Part shown: one piece after another, positions 25,220 to 35,551 of the stretch
How positions within the stretch are numbered: position 1 is the first letter of the stretch
Layout: the number at the start of each line of letters is the position of its first letter
Notes under the pieces: generated by a model
Told to the model about the DNA's origin: nothing
The model's input: only the letters and a program-made list of their open reading frames with translations
Databases searched by the model: none
Translations under genes and position numbers: made by a program
Source: Astrocystis sublimbata
Lineage: Eukaryota; Ascomycota; Sordariomycetes; Xylariales; Xylariaceae
Direction of reading: 5' to 3'
Length of the DNA stretch: 64,000 nucleotides
NCBI GenBank assembly: GCA_022453515.1
Contig: JAJNNY010000012.1
Coordinates: 496,001 to 560,000, forward strand

Positions 25220-26299
25220 ATGAAGTCCACCACCGTTGCCTTCGGCCTGTTCGCCGGCCTGGCCTCTGCCTACAACCACCACGCCCGCCACGTGCACGCC
25301 CCTTTCGTTCGACGAAATGAGACGGCTGCTGCGTCCACTACCCTGACTGTCGCCATCACCAGCGTCCAGACCATCACATCGTGCGCCCCCACCATCACGA
25401 ACTGCCCCGCCAACGTTGGCAACTCGACCGGCCCAGTCACCGTCACCGAGGTTATCGATCTCACCACCACCGTCTGCCCTGTCACCGAGGCCACTGCCAT
25501 CTCCAGTTCTCTCGTCGACGCTCACAGCAGCGGCCTGGTTATAGGATCTACCCATATCCTTTCCAGCAGTGAGAGCAGCCCCGAGCAGACTCCCGCGCCC
25601 AGCTCTGGCGCTGGTGTTTCTGTCTATCCTTCCGCTAGCGTTAGCGAGGCAACACTCACTATGACTCTGGGTCCCGAGGGATCCCAGTCTGTGACAGTCA
25701 CCACCATCCACTCCACCCTGACCCAGTTTGTCACCGTCATCGCGAGCCCGCTCCCCAGCACCGGCTCCGACTCTGGCAACGATGCTGATGTCACCAGTAC
25801 TGAAGCCACCACAACTACCACCTCCACCACCACCTCTACCCGTACTGTTACTATTGCTGGCTCTACCTCCGTGGCCACTGTTATTGGATCGGGTGCTGGC
25901 TCTGATTCCGGCAACGGATCGGGTTCTCCTTCCGTCTCTGGCGAGGCTGAATGTGCCCCTGTGACTGTTACTGTCACCGAGTCCGCCCCTGCTGCTAGCA
26001 CTGTTTACGTCACTGTCACTGGCAACGCTGGTGACTCTGGCAACGCTGGCGGCTACCCTACCGGAGTCAAGGTTCCCACCGAGGTTGGCGCTGAGGCTTC
26101 CGCCACCAGCTCTTCTGCCTCCCCCGCTGGTACCGGCGAGAGCGACAACGGTAGCGATGATGAGTGCCCTCCCGAGGAGTCCGAGGGCGATGTCACCGCC
26201 ACTGCCACTGCTACCGTTGTCCCCTACCCCACTGGCGCTTCCAACGCCACATACCCCGTTGGCACTGGCGCCCCCCAGCGACGCCACGCCCTCTACTAG
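25220..26299 (+). CDS. secreted Ser/Thr-rich cell-wall-type protein
   Basis: Intronless, 359 residues. The N-terminal signal peptide MKSTTVAFGLFAGLASAY is followed by a His-rich start and a possible dibasic processing site (VRRNE). The body is Thr/Ser/Val-rich with repeated TVTVT-type stretches, suitable for heavy O-glycosylation. It carries a few cysteines (CAPTITNCP, CPVTEA, ECAPVTVTVTE, ECPPEE) and N-glycosylation sequons. The tail ends PQRRHALY and has no hydrophobic GPI-anchor signal, so it is probably soluble or wall-associated. The minus strand has a 412-codon open frame over the same region; this is a composition effect. Specific role unknown. Confidence 0.82.
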   Translation: MKSTTVAFGLFAGLASAYNHHARHVHAPFVRRNETAAASTTLTVAITSVQTITSCAPTITNCPANVGNSTGPVTVTEVIDLTTTVCPVTEATAISSSLVDAHSSGLVIGSTHILSSSESSPEQTPAPSSGAGVSVYPSASVSEATLTMTLGPEGSQSVTVTTIHSTLTQFVTVIASPLPSTGSDSGNDADVTSTEATTTTTSTTTSTRTVTIAGSTSVATVIGSGAGSDSGNGSGSPSVSGEAECAPVTVTVTESAPAASTVYVTVTGNAGDSGNAGGYPTGVKVPTEVGAEASATSSSASPAGTGESDNGSDDECPPEESEGDVTATATATVVPYPTGASNATYPVGTGAPQRRHALY

Positions 26300-27034
26300 G
26301 TCAAGGCCCTAGGTTTTGCACCTGTATTGAATTCGGGCTCGCCGAAATATATGTAACGCACGACTTGATGACCCCAGCAGTTGTGATCACCAATTTCGCA
26401 TTTATGTGTTGAGATACTTTTAGATCTTGGATATGGACCAGTTCCTGTTTTTGGAGTGTGGGAGGCTGGACCACAGGCAGTTTTGTTAGTCGTGGGATAT
26501 TTTTCAAACCAACGACAGCATATAACTTTCGATTCTTGTATGTACTGGATGGCAACTTTGACAGGATATTCACTTCTGGTGGTTATAAAAAAAACTTGAC
26601 AACTGTGCATTTTACTTGCCTAGTGAGATTTTTGGCTGTGCTTATGTCTTGAATTTACAAGGTGGGGGATGATAAGTTCTACATGCAAGTGAAAAGGGGG
26701 TCCTATTTGTTCGCTATGTGAGGCTATAAAGTTGTGAAGCAACTTCACAAGATTGATTGGGACGCTATCTCAGTACGCCGACAATCTCGCTGATAACACT
26801 AAAACCGAGAAGAACCCCTCTTCATCCGACATTGACTTCGCGTGTCTCCTTACTCCACCTCTGAGCTAGATGTGCCGCTGGCAGCTTATTCATATTCCGC
26901 AGAATGTGATGTAGCTCAATTTGTCGCTGTTATTCGTCATTCTCGTCAAAGTTACTTTCTCCTTGATGGAAAATCTTCTCAACTTCCAACATGGCACTCA
27001 CTCACGTCGCCCTTCCAGCTATGGTCCCGGATTC
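26300..27034. other. intergenic, converging 3' ends
   Basis: AT-rich 3' flanks of two converging genes. No gene seen. Confidence 0.55.
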
Positions 27035-27763
27035 TCAATGTTTGCGATGAGACCGGTGGGAGCGTGCGGTCCGTGATGAGACTTGGCTTATGGAATCCTC
27101 TGGCTTGACCATCGAAGCTGCCACACGGCTTCGGGGCGGTGGCATAAGGAGAGCCCTGTCCAAAGGATGCCCATGCGAGTGGTCGGGGGGATGCGTTCGT
27201 ATTCTGTCTCCTCCGACTCTCGAATCGCTTCGGCTGTGCCTCGAACCACCACCACCGCCGTGCGAAATTGCTCTGCTGTATGCGGAGCCTGGAGATGCCG
27301 ATGGGTGATGTGCGGATCGTGGTAGCGCTGCTGCTGCTGCATGGTCTCGCCCCCAATAGACGGAGCGAGAAGGTTCCCCGTGAACTGGATTTCCGCGAGC
27401 AGTGCTGGACGCCGAGAACACGGAACTACCCCCACGTACGGAACGAGGAGGATCCTCGTAAGCCGACATCCCGTACCCAGACTCTGCAATCGACAACACG
27501 GAACCGCCGCCGTCGCGCACGGAGCGCGCTGCCTCAGGGAGAAGGCGACGGCTAGCAGCCGAGCCTGTCTCTGAACCTTGGCCAAAATTCACGCTGCGGC
27601 CGTGGCCGCGATAGCGCAAATACTCATGGGAATAAGTGGTGTATCTGCCGGTGTCGTCGTCAGTAACTCTTATAGAGGTTTCGCTCACGTAGGTAAAAGG
27701 TGACGAAGAGCTCCTGGACGAGGAGCTCGGGGTGTACGACACACCGCTTCGTCGGTCGGACAT
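27035..27763 (-). CDS. Ser/Arg/Gly-rich disordered protein, unknown function
   Basis: Intronless frame of about 242 residues from the ATG at 27763 (MSDRRSGVSYTPSSSSRSSS); an upstream start at 27865 would add a Lys/Arg-rich stretch. The composition is Ser, Arg, Gly and His rich, with a moderately ordered part near residues 22-55 (FTYVSETSIRVTDDDTGRYT, then TYSHEYLRYRG) and repeated RSV motifs (ARSV, PRSV, SRSV). It ends in SHRSHRKH. The RYT...YLRYRG block recalls small fungal proteins that are conserved but uncharacterised. No function can be assigned. Confidence 0.55.
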   Translation of the reverse strand: MSDRRSGVSYTPSSSSRSSSSPFTYVSETSIRVTDDDTGRYTTYSHEYLRYRGHGRSVNFGQGSETGSAASRRLLPEAARSVRDGGGSVLSIAESGYGMSAYEDPPRSVRGGSSVFSASSTARGNPVHGEPSRSVYWGRDHAAAAALPRSAHHPSASPGSAYSRAISHGGGGGSRHSRSDSRVGGDRIRTHPPDHSHGHPLDRALLMPPPRSRVAASMVKPEDSISQVSSRTARSHRSHRKH

Positions 27764-28882
27764 GGTGGGCGGTGATTGATTGCGCTTTCTGGTTTTCAGG
27801 CCTGGCTTTCTTTTCTTGGGCTTGGTTGGTGTTGGGATTCGCAGTGTCGGGAAAAGCTGTAGCAAGTAGGGGGACGTTGATGGGTGAGGCGCAAGTGAAA
27901 AAGGGGTTTCACTCTGGAAACAGAACGTTGGCGTGGTGTTTGCGCGGCTGTCAATATCGTTTGTTACCTTTGCTGATGGTTCTTGTCAAAGGACACTGTA
28001 AACTGTGACGGGATGAGAAACTTGAACAGCTTGAGACAGACCAGATGGGGAGTTTATATATATATACGCATTGCTGCTCTCAGGCATATGTGACGCGGAT
28101 TGTACGTATGGAAGAAGCACAGACAGGTTCACGAGCATGCTCGAAGAGGGATCACTGTTGCCACTGCGCTGGTGTTCTGTGCTCAACGGCTTGGAAACGA
28201 GTTGAGAGATAGGCCAGCGTCGCTACACTCAAGGGCAGGCCGTCTCCAAGCTGGGAGCGGCAATAATCAGGCGGGCTTTATCGGAGCCAAACAATGAGCA
28301 AGACTATCAAGGTGTTGATGTTGAATGGTAGGCATAAGACCGGTCTGGAAGTCGAACAAGATGGATTGGTATCGCTCTTCCACCAGGTCCGTGACACCTT
28401 GTGGAATGCACACAAGCACACGCGTCTGTAAGTGGTACTACCTACACCTCCTCTTATGTTCATGAAGATGCATCGGGAGAGCCGATTGATAACTTACTTG
28501 ACCAGCTGAGCCGTCTTGATGCCCGCATGATGCAGTCCCTCGTCGAACAAGTCACAGAATCCCTCGGCCGTGTAGCATATTGCAAGCAATTCAATACGGT
28601 TCCTCCCTGAGGAGAGCCAAAGCTCCTCATAGCTCCCTATAGTCGAGGAACGTATAAAGGCGTGGTGGATGTTGCATGTCCCTTACCATGTTGCGTCGAA
28701 CCGTGCGCCTGCTTCGTTTCCACTATTCTGGGCAACTTAAATTTGGTTCCATTGAAAACACTGAGAGAATGCCAGCAGGTGGTGGTGCTGTATTTCATCT
28801 AACCAAACACTCGACCAACAAGATTTAGTATATTGAGCATCACGTATCGCCCTTCGCCCTTCGCCCTCCGCCTCCTATCAGG
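27764..28882. other. intergenic
   Basis: Upstream region of the Ser/Arg-rich gene, with a TATATATA run near 28050 and no convincing coding frame. Confidence 0.5.
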
Positions 28883-29785
28883 TTAAAACTTCTGTTCGAC
28901 GGCCTTTCCTTTACCCATGTGAAATCCGACACAGGGATTGTCGAGCCCATAAAGCTTTTTCAAAGACCCGTGCGAATTACTCCCGACCTCGGCCAAGGCA
29001 TTGTCAAACATAGGGACGGCAGTACCGCCAGCAGCTGTGATATTGCCCTCCTCAGCCATAGAAAGCTCAGACCCAACCATGATGGTGCCATCAACAGGAA
29101 ATATGGTGTTACTCGTCCCAGCCGTTACAATATCGCCCTCCGGTACAGTACTGCAACACTCAGAAGGCGTCCAAGAAGCATCACTGTAGGAAGTGCCACC
29201 AGGCGAATGCATGGCGTCAAAGGTTTCCCAGCCAGCACACATCTCGCTTGTCGCACGATGAAAGAAACGATCGTACAGGGCTATTATGTCGTTGTAGAAG
29301 TTGTTGTTCGGGCCCGCCATCCGAGACGTTTCTTTGACATGGCGGAGGCCAGCCATATAGTCGCGAACGAATCTGTCAAGGGTCTGTCGATCAACGGAGA
29401 GCTCCATGGTGTGGCGTAGGTAGTTGAAGTCAAGGATAATTCGTGTCACCGACGCGTGGTTAGGAGGCACCTCGTCAAGACACGATGGACAGAACGGGAC
29501 CCCGATTCGGTGCCGGGTATATGTAGCGAAGGGGCAATCACGCGGAGCGGTGTGTTCAGAGCAGGGGCATTTGAGCCACCTGTTGTCCATGTGGCGCAAC
29601 TCGTGGGAACAACCGTCGAAACCCCAGTAGCTTTGAGCGGCGAACATGCCTGCGGTTAGCTGGCGAAGCGAATAGCAGTAAGATAATCATAGACACTGTT
29701 GGTCTATAGTGACAACAAAATGGAGACGCATATGTGCAAAGAGCAGCTTACTTGTAATGGCACATTTTGGAAGACTTGCAGACAT
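28883..29785 (-). CDS. small Cys/His-rich protein of unknown function
   Basis: Two exons fit in phase: 29785-29752 (starts MSASLPKCAIT) and 29649-28883, with a GTAAGC donor and CCGCAG acceptor, giving about 266 residues. The N-terminal third has metal-binding-like residues: DGCSHELRHMDNRWLKCPCS, then PRDCPF and VPFCPSCLDEVPPNH. A central region (YLRHTMELSVDRQTLDRFV) looks helical. The C-terminal half is Gly/Thr/Ser-rich with low order. I do not recognise the family. A zinc-binding role is an inference from Cys/His spacing only. The ATG at 29647 is an alternative start. Confidence 0.55.
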
Positions 29786-30345
29786 AGAACTTGGTACGCA
29801 TGGAGGCCGTTTGTGGGCTATACTTTTCCGTCCAGAGCGGAAGGCTTTAATAGTCATTCATAATATGCCGAATCTCATATGGGTCTCATGTTCACACGGC
29901 GCCTCATAGGGACGGTGCAACAAGGTTCGCGGAGACCCGAGATCAACACGACGTGAAAACGCCCGACTCCGAAGTGAACATGGCCGAGACAAGAGCTGGT
30001 GCTGGTGCAATACGTGGCATGATGGAAGGTATACAGACTGGAGCAAGCATCGTGGTACCTGAGTGTCATTGGAAGGAGATTGATATGTGACAGCACGTGA
30101 TACGTGCTACTTCCCACGATACTGTCAATGATATCTCCTTTGCTCCTTGTTTGTTGCCGCAGAACAATTGGGGGGTATGGTACATAGTATTCGGCAAGAA
30201 CAAATACAGTAATGATGCACAACCTGTGCAACCGCACTTCGATTGTTGAACCTGGATGTCTCTGATACAACAATCAACGACTGGTATACCAAGCATGACA
30301 ACAAAGTTTGATCACCAACAAATCGCTGTGAGGTCATTGTGAAAC
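29786..30345. other. intergenic
   Basis: Upstream of the Cys/His-rich gene and downstream of the Fta7-like gene. Only short ORFs; nothing recognised. Confidence 0.5.
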
Positions 30346-32049
30346 CTAACCCAATATTATGTTCTCTAGTTGCTTCTGGTCGAGCTGTGGATGTAGCGTT
30401 GTTTTCAGTAGCGCTTGACTTTTGGCGATAGCTGGGAGAACCCCGTCGATTTGTTGAAGATTCCCACGCATGCTTTCCATGTGATTATTGATCTGTCCAG
30501 CCAGGCCGAGCAATTCTTCATCTTGAACACTAGCAAAGACCTGGTTGGTGGCCTTATCAGCTGACAGGAACTCGATGTTGTCCGCAACCGATTCGTAGGT
30601 CGTCGTAGGCACGAGAACATGCACTTTCCTCAGCCGATCTCGTCTTTCTCTGGCCTCCGCACGAGCATTGGTGCTGAGCCGGTCGAGTACCTTATAATCC
30701 CGCTCCAGCGTCTTCTCAACGCGCTCCTTCTCCCGCTTGAGTAGTTCTACGCTGTGTTGCAGAGGATCCAATTGAGATGTAAGAATATCGATGGCCGATT
30801 GTGTCCGTTCGAAGTCTAGCTCATCTTCACAGCGCTGAAGGGTCGAGGCAGGCGGAAACGGGACCTTCGCCATTCTCTTGCATAGGCCTCTAACGACCAG
30901 GCCGAGGACCTCTTCAGCATGCGCATACTGTTTTGGGATAACGTGGTGTAGCGTGGGTAGTGAAACGGAATGTAATAGCCCTCCAATATTGGCGACGGAG
31001 GAAGCGTCCAAAGAGTCCCATTTAGACTCAATGGTCTCGTGAGTGACCCGCCGCGTCCGCTCGGTTAGATGTCTATATGGTGGGAAATCCGAATCCGAAT
31101 CTGACGAAGAGGGGTGTGCTGGTGACTGGTCTTGTCCCGCGGAAGACGGTTTGCGTTCTTTAGACTTCCGACCAGTTGCACTGGACCGGCGTCGCTCAGT
31201 TACCGGAGAGAGTCCCTTGTGTGCTGGTTTTCCTTGATTCTGAGATGAGCTACTCTGCGTTCCCGTCCCGGCCTTTGCGTCCCTGTTATCGGACTTAGAT
31301 GGGCGTCCCTGTTTCCGATTTGGCCTCGCGACATCGGGTTCAGGTGTAGGTTCATCTATGGACGGCTGAGGATCTTGGGATGAGCGAGGTTTTCTTCCTC
31401 TCCGCCGTTTCGGCGGCTGAGAAGTAGAAGCAACTTCATCGCCGAGGTGTGCGTCCGGCTGTTCTGTATCCTCGGGATGATCAGGCCGTTTCCGTTTAGC
31501 TGTTCTTTGACCCGCCTCGGAGCTGGTTTCCACCCCAGGAGCTGCATCTCTGGGAACACTCGTGCGCTGGTCTTCCGAAGAGCGGCGGTTGCGCTTACTG
31601 CGACGAAGAAGACTCGAATTACCCTCATCTTCGCCCTCATCGTCGGCCTCTTCTGGCGCAGGTTCTGGTGGCTTGGCTCCCTGGCCCTTCTTTGGTCTGC
31701 CTCGCTTAGCTTTTCCAACTTCCGCTGCTGATCTATTACTAGGAGGCAGTGCTGTAGACACATGGGACGCCTGTGTTGGAGAGGGTTCACGCCGCTGCCG
31801 CTGCGTAGGTTTTACTTGGGAGATTTCGGGTTGCAACTCTTGTGAAACATGGCCTTTGGCGGGTCGGCCGCGCTTTCTAGAGGGCCTCTCATTCATAGTC
31901 GTGTCTTGATTTTTACCATCTTTGTCGGCTTTGTTTTTACGTTGCGCTGTTGTAGGCGAGGTTGGCATATCTATAACCTCGTTGTCGCGTAACGCGTTGG
32001 TGGGACGACCACGTTTGCGTTTCTGGTCGGCGGTGGGGGGATCCTTCAT
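30346..32049 (-). CDS. fta7: inner kinetochore subunit Fta7/CENP-Q-like, with AT-hooks
   Basis: Intronless, 567 residues. The C-terminal 230 residues match the CENP-Q/Fta7 pattern of CCAN (COMA) subunits: a helical domain with LQRCEDELDFERTQSAIDIL, then LDPLQHSVELLKREKERVEK, KVHVLVPTTTYE, and a C-terminal coiled coil. The N-terminal 300 residues are disordered, basic and carry five AT-hook-like motifs (KRKRGRPTN, RKRGRPAKG, AKRGRPKKG, RRRGRKPRS, RKQGRPSKS), expected to touch the AT minor groove. Role by family: part of the constitutive centromere network on CENP-A chromatin. Another CCAN gene, cnl2, is 2 kb away. Assignment is by recognised pattern, not by alignment. Confidence 0.75.
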   Translation of the reverse strand: MKDPPTADQKRKRGRPTNALRDNEVIDMPTSPTTAQRKNKADKDGKNQDTTMNERPSRKRGRPAKGHVSQELQPEISQVKPTQRQRREPSPTQASHVSTALPPSNRSAAEVGKAKRGRPKKGQGAKPPEPAPEEADDEGEDEGNSSLLRRSKRNRRSSEDQRTSVPRDAAPGVETSSEAGQRTAKRKRPDHPEDTEQPDAHLGDEVASTSQPPKRRRGRKPRSSQDPQPSIDEPTPEPDVARPNRKQGRPSKSDNRDAKAGTGTQSSSSQNQGKPAHKGLSPVTERRRSSATGRKSKERKPSSAGQDQSPAHPSSSDSDSDFPPYRHLTERTRRVTHETIESKWDSLDASSVANIGGLLHSVSLPTLHHVIPKQYAHAEEVLGLVVRGLCKRMAKVPFPPASTLQRCEDELDFERTQSAIDILTSQLDPLQHSVELLKREKERVEKTLERDYKVLDRLSTNARAEARERRDRLRKVHVLVPTTTYESVADNIEFLSADKATNQVFASVQDEELLGLAGQINNHMESMRGNLQQIDGVLPAIAKSQALLKTTLHPQLDQKQLENIILG

Positions 32050-33045
32050 GAGAGATGCACTTTGAGCATCTTTTTCTTTTTTGGACGAAATCGCCTCTGT
32101 ATGTTAAATATAGATAACCCTGGACTGACTTACCATTCAGACCGTGTGGGCTACTGGCTCATTACAAAGTCGCATATGCTCATCCCTTCCAGTGCCCAGA
32201 TAGTCGGCGCGTACAGGTAAGTAGCTCGAGAAGTCGCGCTCGTTAATTCCCAGGTGTGGCTTACGCACATGTGACGATGACGTGAAGTTGATCAGGTTGG
32301 AATGCTGACCTCCCAGAGAGTCTCCTTCCAGGTTAGCAGGTACATATGTAGGTAAACAGAGAAAATAGTAGCCCTTGATTGGCTATCGTTCCTCTAAGAA
32401 ACTGCCCAGTGAGTGGTTGAGCCACAATCACAGCTGCACCGCCATGTTTTTTTTGTTGTTGACAGCAGCTACCTTAGGTAGGTAAGATAACAACTGGAAG
32501 CACCTTAGCTTGGCCAAGCAACACTGCCAGTGGGCAACCTTAAAGCGGCTTTCGCCCTTTCATGTCCACGCATGTGGGGAAGGCAGCATGCCCAGCAGTG
32601 CACCCCCCAACACCTACCAACCAGGCTGTAGGTGGTATCTCCAGGCACCTGGATCGATCAATAATCAGTGCTTGGCAGCACTATCCTTCAATAGGTCTTG
32701 CATGCTGTGATTTTCATTTTGCTTTTCCCTTCTGCATCAGTCTCACAGTAAATTGGTCTTCAATGAGAGCCAGTTGTATCTGAATTGACCCCGAAACAAG
32801 GTTCGTCCAAGACTCTCATCGTCGCAATTCCTCCTAACCCAACCTCGAAGCTTCTAGTGCTGTAATTCGGACACTGTACGTAGCGGTTACATCATACCGT
32901 AAGCTCCCCAGACAGAGCATCACGTAGTTGGGGGCAGCTATCCAATCTGCACCACACTTTGCGCATCTGTCATTGAGGTCTAATATCATTGTTCAATACA
33001 GTCCATTTTGATCACCGTATCCCCGAATCGCGTCCATCATTCAAT
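32050..33045. other. divergent intergenic region
   Basis: Upstream of both the Fta7-like gene and the thioredoxin-like gene. It contains a TTAGGTAGGTAAG tract near 32473. No coding region recognised. Confidence 0.5.
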
Positions 33046-33990
33046 ATGCGCTTCACTCCCACTTCAGCCATCTTGGCCCTGCCGCTTTTGGCTGCTGCCG
33101 ACTCGCCCGATTACCAGGCACAGTTCCAGGAGTATCTGGGCCAGGCTCAGGGCTACTATGAGAAATTCGCATCAAGGATCCCATCTCCCAACAAATACGA
33201 CCCTGTCGCGGCTGCCGAAGCCAAGCTCGGAGCCTACAAGGTAGATATCATCGGGCTGGACAACTGGAAAGAGGTCCTTTACGAGCCAGTTACGCCCACA
33301 ACAACAACCCCAGAGGAGTCGTGGGTTCTGGTTACCGGAGGAAATAAAACTTGTTTTGGTAACCGTCCCTTGCTAGCCTGCCACCTCTTTGTTGAATTCA
33401 CCAACTGATTTGCGCGCAACTAGGCCACTGCGGCCAGGTCGACGCTGCGTTTAACGAGACGGCCGGCAAGTTTGCGCTCGAGCCGAACACTCCCCATATG
33501 GCCATCTTGAACTGCGACCATCAGCCAGTTCTGTGCAATGCGTGGTCTGCGCCCGTTGGAGCACTCTGGGTGTTTGAGATGCTGCCGGAGCCTGCTCCCA
33601 TCAACATCTGGACCAAAAGACTGAACTTGACGACCACCACCTCGGAGGACCTGGTCCAACTGCAGAAGGATGGATACAAGACTGCGGCCAAGGAGCTTGA
33701 CGGAATCTTCCACCCCTTCAAGGGCCCTCTTGCGCAAAACGGCCTCTCCATTCCCGCTGGCTATGTTCTGTGGGCCTTTGGTCTGCTCCCAAGCTGGGCC
33801 TTCATGCTTTTCATCTCCCTTTTCAGCCGGAGAATGATGTAAGCAATCCCGACCTGTAGAAGCAGCCTTTGGAAGCACGATGATGATACTGACAATCTCA
33901 CTCAGGTCTGGCCGCATGGACGCCCAACAAGGCGCTACGCGCGGCGGCCCTAGGCCCGCTCCCACCGGCCAATCCACAGCCCGGAAATAA
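33046..33990 (+). CDS. thioredoxin-like secretory-pathway membrane protein
   Basis: Three exons fit in phase: 33046-33358, 33424-33838 and 33906-33990, giving 270 residues. Signal peptide MRFTPTSAILALPLLAAA. The lumenal part has WVLVTGGNKTCFG|HCGQVD across intron 1, which forms a Cys-x3-Cys motif at the position of a thioredoxin active site, then CDHQPVLCNAW and PVGALWVFEMLPE. One transmembrane segment follows (YVLWAFGLLPSWAFMLFISL), with a short basic cytosolic tail. I recall close relatives throughout filamentous fungi, usually annotated as hypothetical or thioredoxin-like. The tail is the type expected for an ER-resident protein. Redox activity is an inference. Confidence 0.75.
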
Positions 33991-34119
33991 GCGAGAGGGA
34001 GAGGCATCAATTATTGATAGGACATGAAAAGGGCATTAGAGACCGGCGGGCGCGCCTTGAGCGTCGGACAAGTCACTAATGATTGCCTTAATGAGCCATT
34101 CACGTACTATTCCCCCTAA

Positions 34120-34754
34120 TCATGTCTTTTGTTTGCAGGTGTCTTGGATACCGAGGAGTCCATCCAGGACCTCAGCTGGTAATTTGGGATTGGACAATCG
34201 GCCGTATCGCAGGTCGCTCATGTTACCGGCAGCTTGTCTGATGGATTCGAGAAGGGTGGCTTCTTCGTTTTCTAGTTTTTGGAGGTCACTCTCGATGTCG
34301 GCCACGGCGCTATCGAGATCGGGGAGGATGCTTTGGAGCGAGTGTTGCTTGGACGTGATGGTAGCGGACGTAGAACCAAATAGCTGGCGGTATCACAGTA
34401 TGTTAGTGCATCACAAAACCAAATGGCTAGTAGAGGCCGAGGGGTCGTCGACCCTACCGTTCTCTCGATCTCGATTTCGTTGTCCTGCTCCTCATGTTCG
34501 TTTTCCCTCTGTGTCCTGACCATGGTCCGGCGCAGCGCATTGGCCTGCCTGGCCTCGCCATCAATACTAGCTTCGACAGCATCCACAACGGCGTTACGTT
34601 GCTGCTGAAGGTCTCGGTACAAGGCGCGAACCTGCGGTGAGGATTGTTGCGACTTGGGGAACAGTGAAGCGAACTCCTGGAGTGATATGATGCTGGGTAA
34701 GCGGGATGGCAGGAGCAGGTAATTGCGCAGAATGGTGGTTTCCGTTGGGGCCAT
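34120..34754 (-). CDS. cnl2: kinetochore protein Cnl2/Nkp2 family
   Basis: Two exons fit in phase: 34754-34458 and 34383-34120 (GTAGGG donor, CGCCAG acceptor), giving 186 residues. The N-terminus carries the family's hallmark LLPSRLPSIISLQEFASLFP, then SSPQVRALYRDLQQQRN. A long helical stretch follows, ending in a coiled-coil-like DLQKLENEEATLLESIRQAA and a short tail (RLSNPKLPAEVLDGLLG). By family it is a small CCAN component at the centromere (Nkp1/Nkp2 dimer in yeast). It lies between the thioredoxin-like gene and EAF3, close to the CENP-Q-like gene. Confidence 0.85.
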
Positions 34755-35551
34755 TGTTGGAGTAAGAGCTTCGAACTTTGCGGTTGATGTTGATGTTGCT
34801 GTGGGCTATCTACAGTAGATCTCGAGGATCAGGAGGTGGGAACTGTAGGTAGGTAGAGAGCCCTATGACGGTAGGTGGTGGTGGTAGGTGGTAAGGTAGC
34901 TTGCAAATTAGATTATGTAGGTAGAGGGGTCCTTGGCGAGTTGATAGTGATACTCGACACTTCCAAGGTTCAACCAAGTTTACGATGCGGTTTGTACCTC
35001 ACTAGCTGCAGAAAAGTACCTTCACGGGCCAGGTCACAGGTGGGCTGCTTGGAAAGGTTCGGGTGGGATTCGGCTGTACCAATGCGCTAAGGAGAAAAGA
35101 GAAAATCAATTAAGCCTGGAGGAGGTAGGCGAGGTCGGGAGTCGCGTTCAAGGTTCAGGGGACGCGTTCCAGTCCGTGCACGCAGGCCTGCATGGAGGTA
35201 CCTCTCTGCAGGTGGATGGTCCATAAGACGGGGAGGTCAACTCAGACCTCCGAGTCCAACACCCTTACTTAACCTACCTAACCTCCATGTACATGCTGAT
35301 TACATAAGGCAGCACCTTATGCAGTGACACCTTCGCATTTGATCCCCTTCGTTGCAGTTTGTTCATTCAGCTCAGACAGCCCCGGGCTGTTAGGCTCGAT
35401 TTATTCATCACATTCACACATCCTTGCATCAGTGAAAACCGAGCTCTTAGATACATTAAAACTCCACCGAACCCCTGCGTACACACCTCGCCTCATTGAC
35501 CAGATAGACCTGTGTAGCGCCGCGCTCAGCGACGGGCTGGTGATTCTGACC
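34755..35551. other. divergent intergenic region
   Basis: Upstream of cnl2 and EAF3, with a GTAGGTAGGTAGAG tract near 34846 and G/T-rich sequence. An ORF continuing upstream of the EAF3 ATG is probably leader sequence. Confidence 0.5.

Noticed and set aside
25049..26287. 412-codon open frame on the minus strand over the secreted protein gene
   Set aside because: Gly/Ser/Arg/Asp-rich composition mirrors the Thr/Ser/Val-rich coding strand; no signal or domain. The + strand has a signal peptide and a proper start context.
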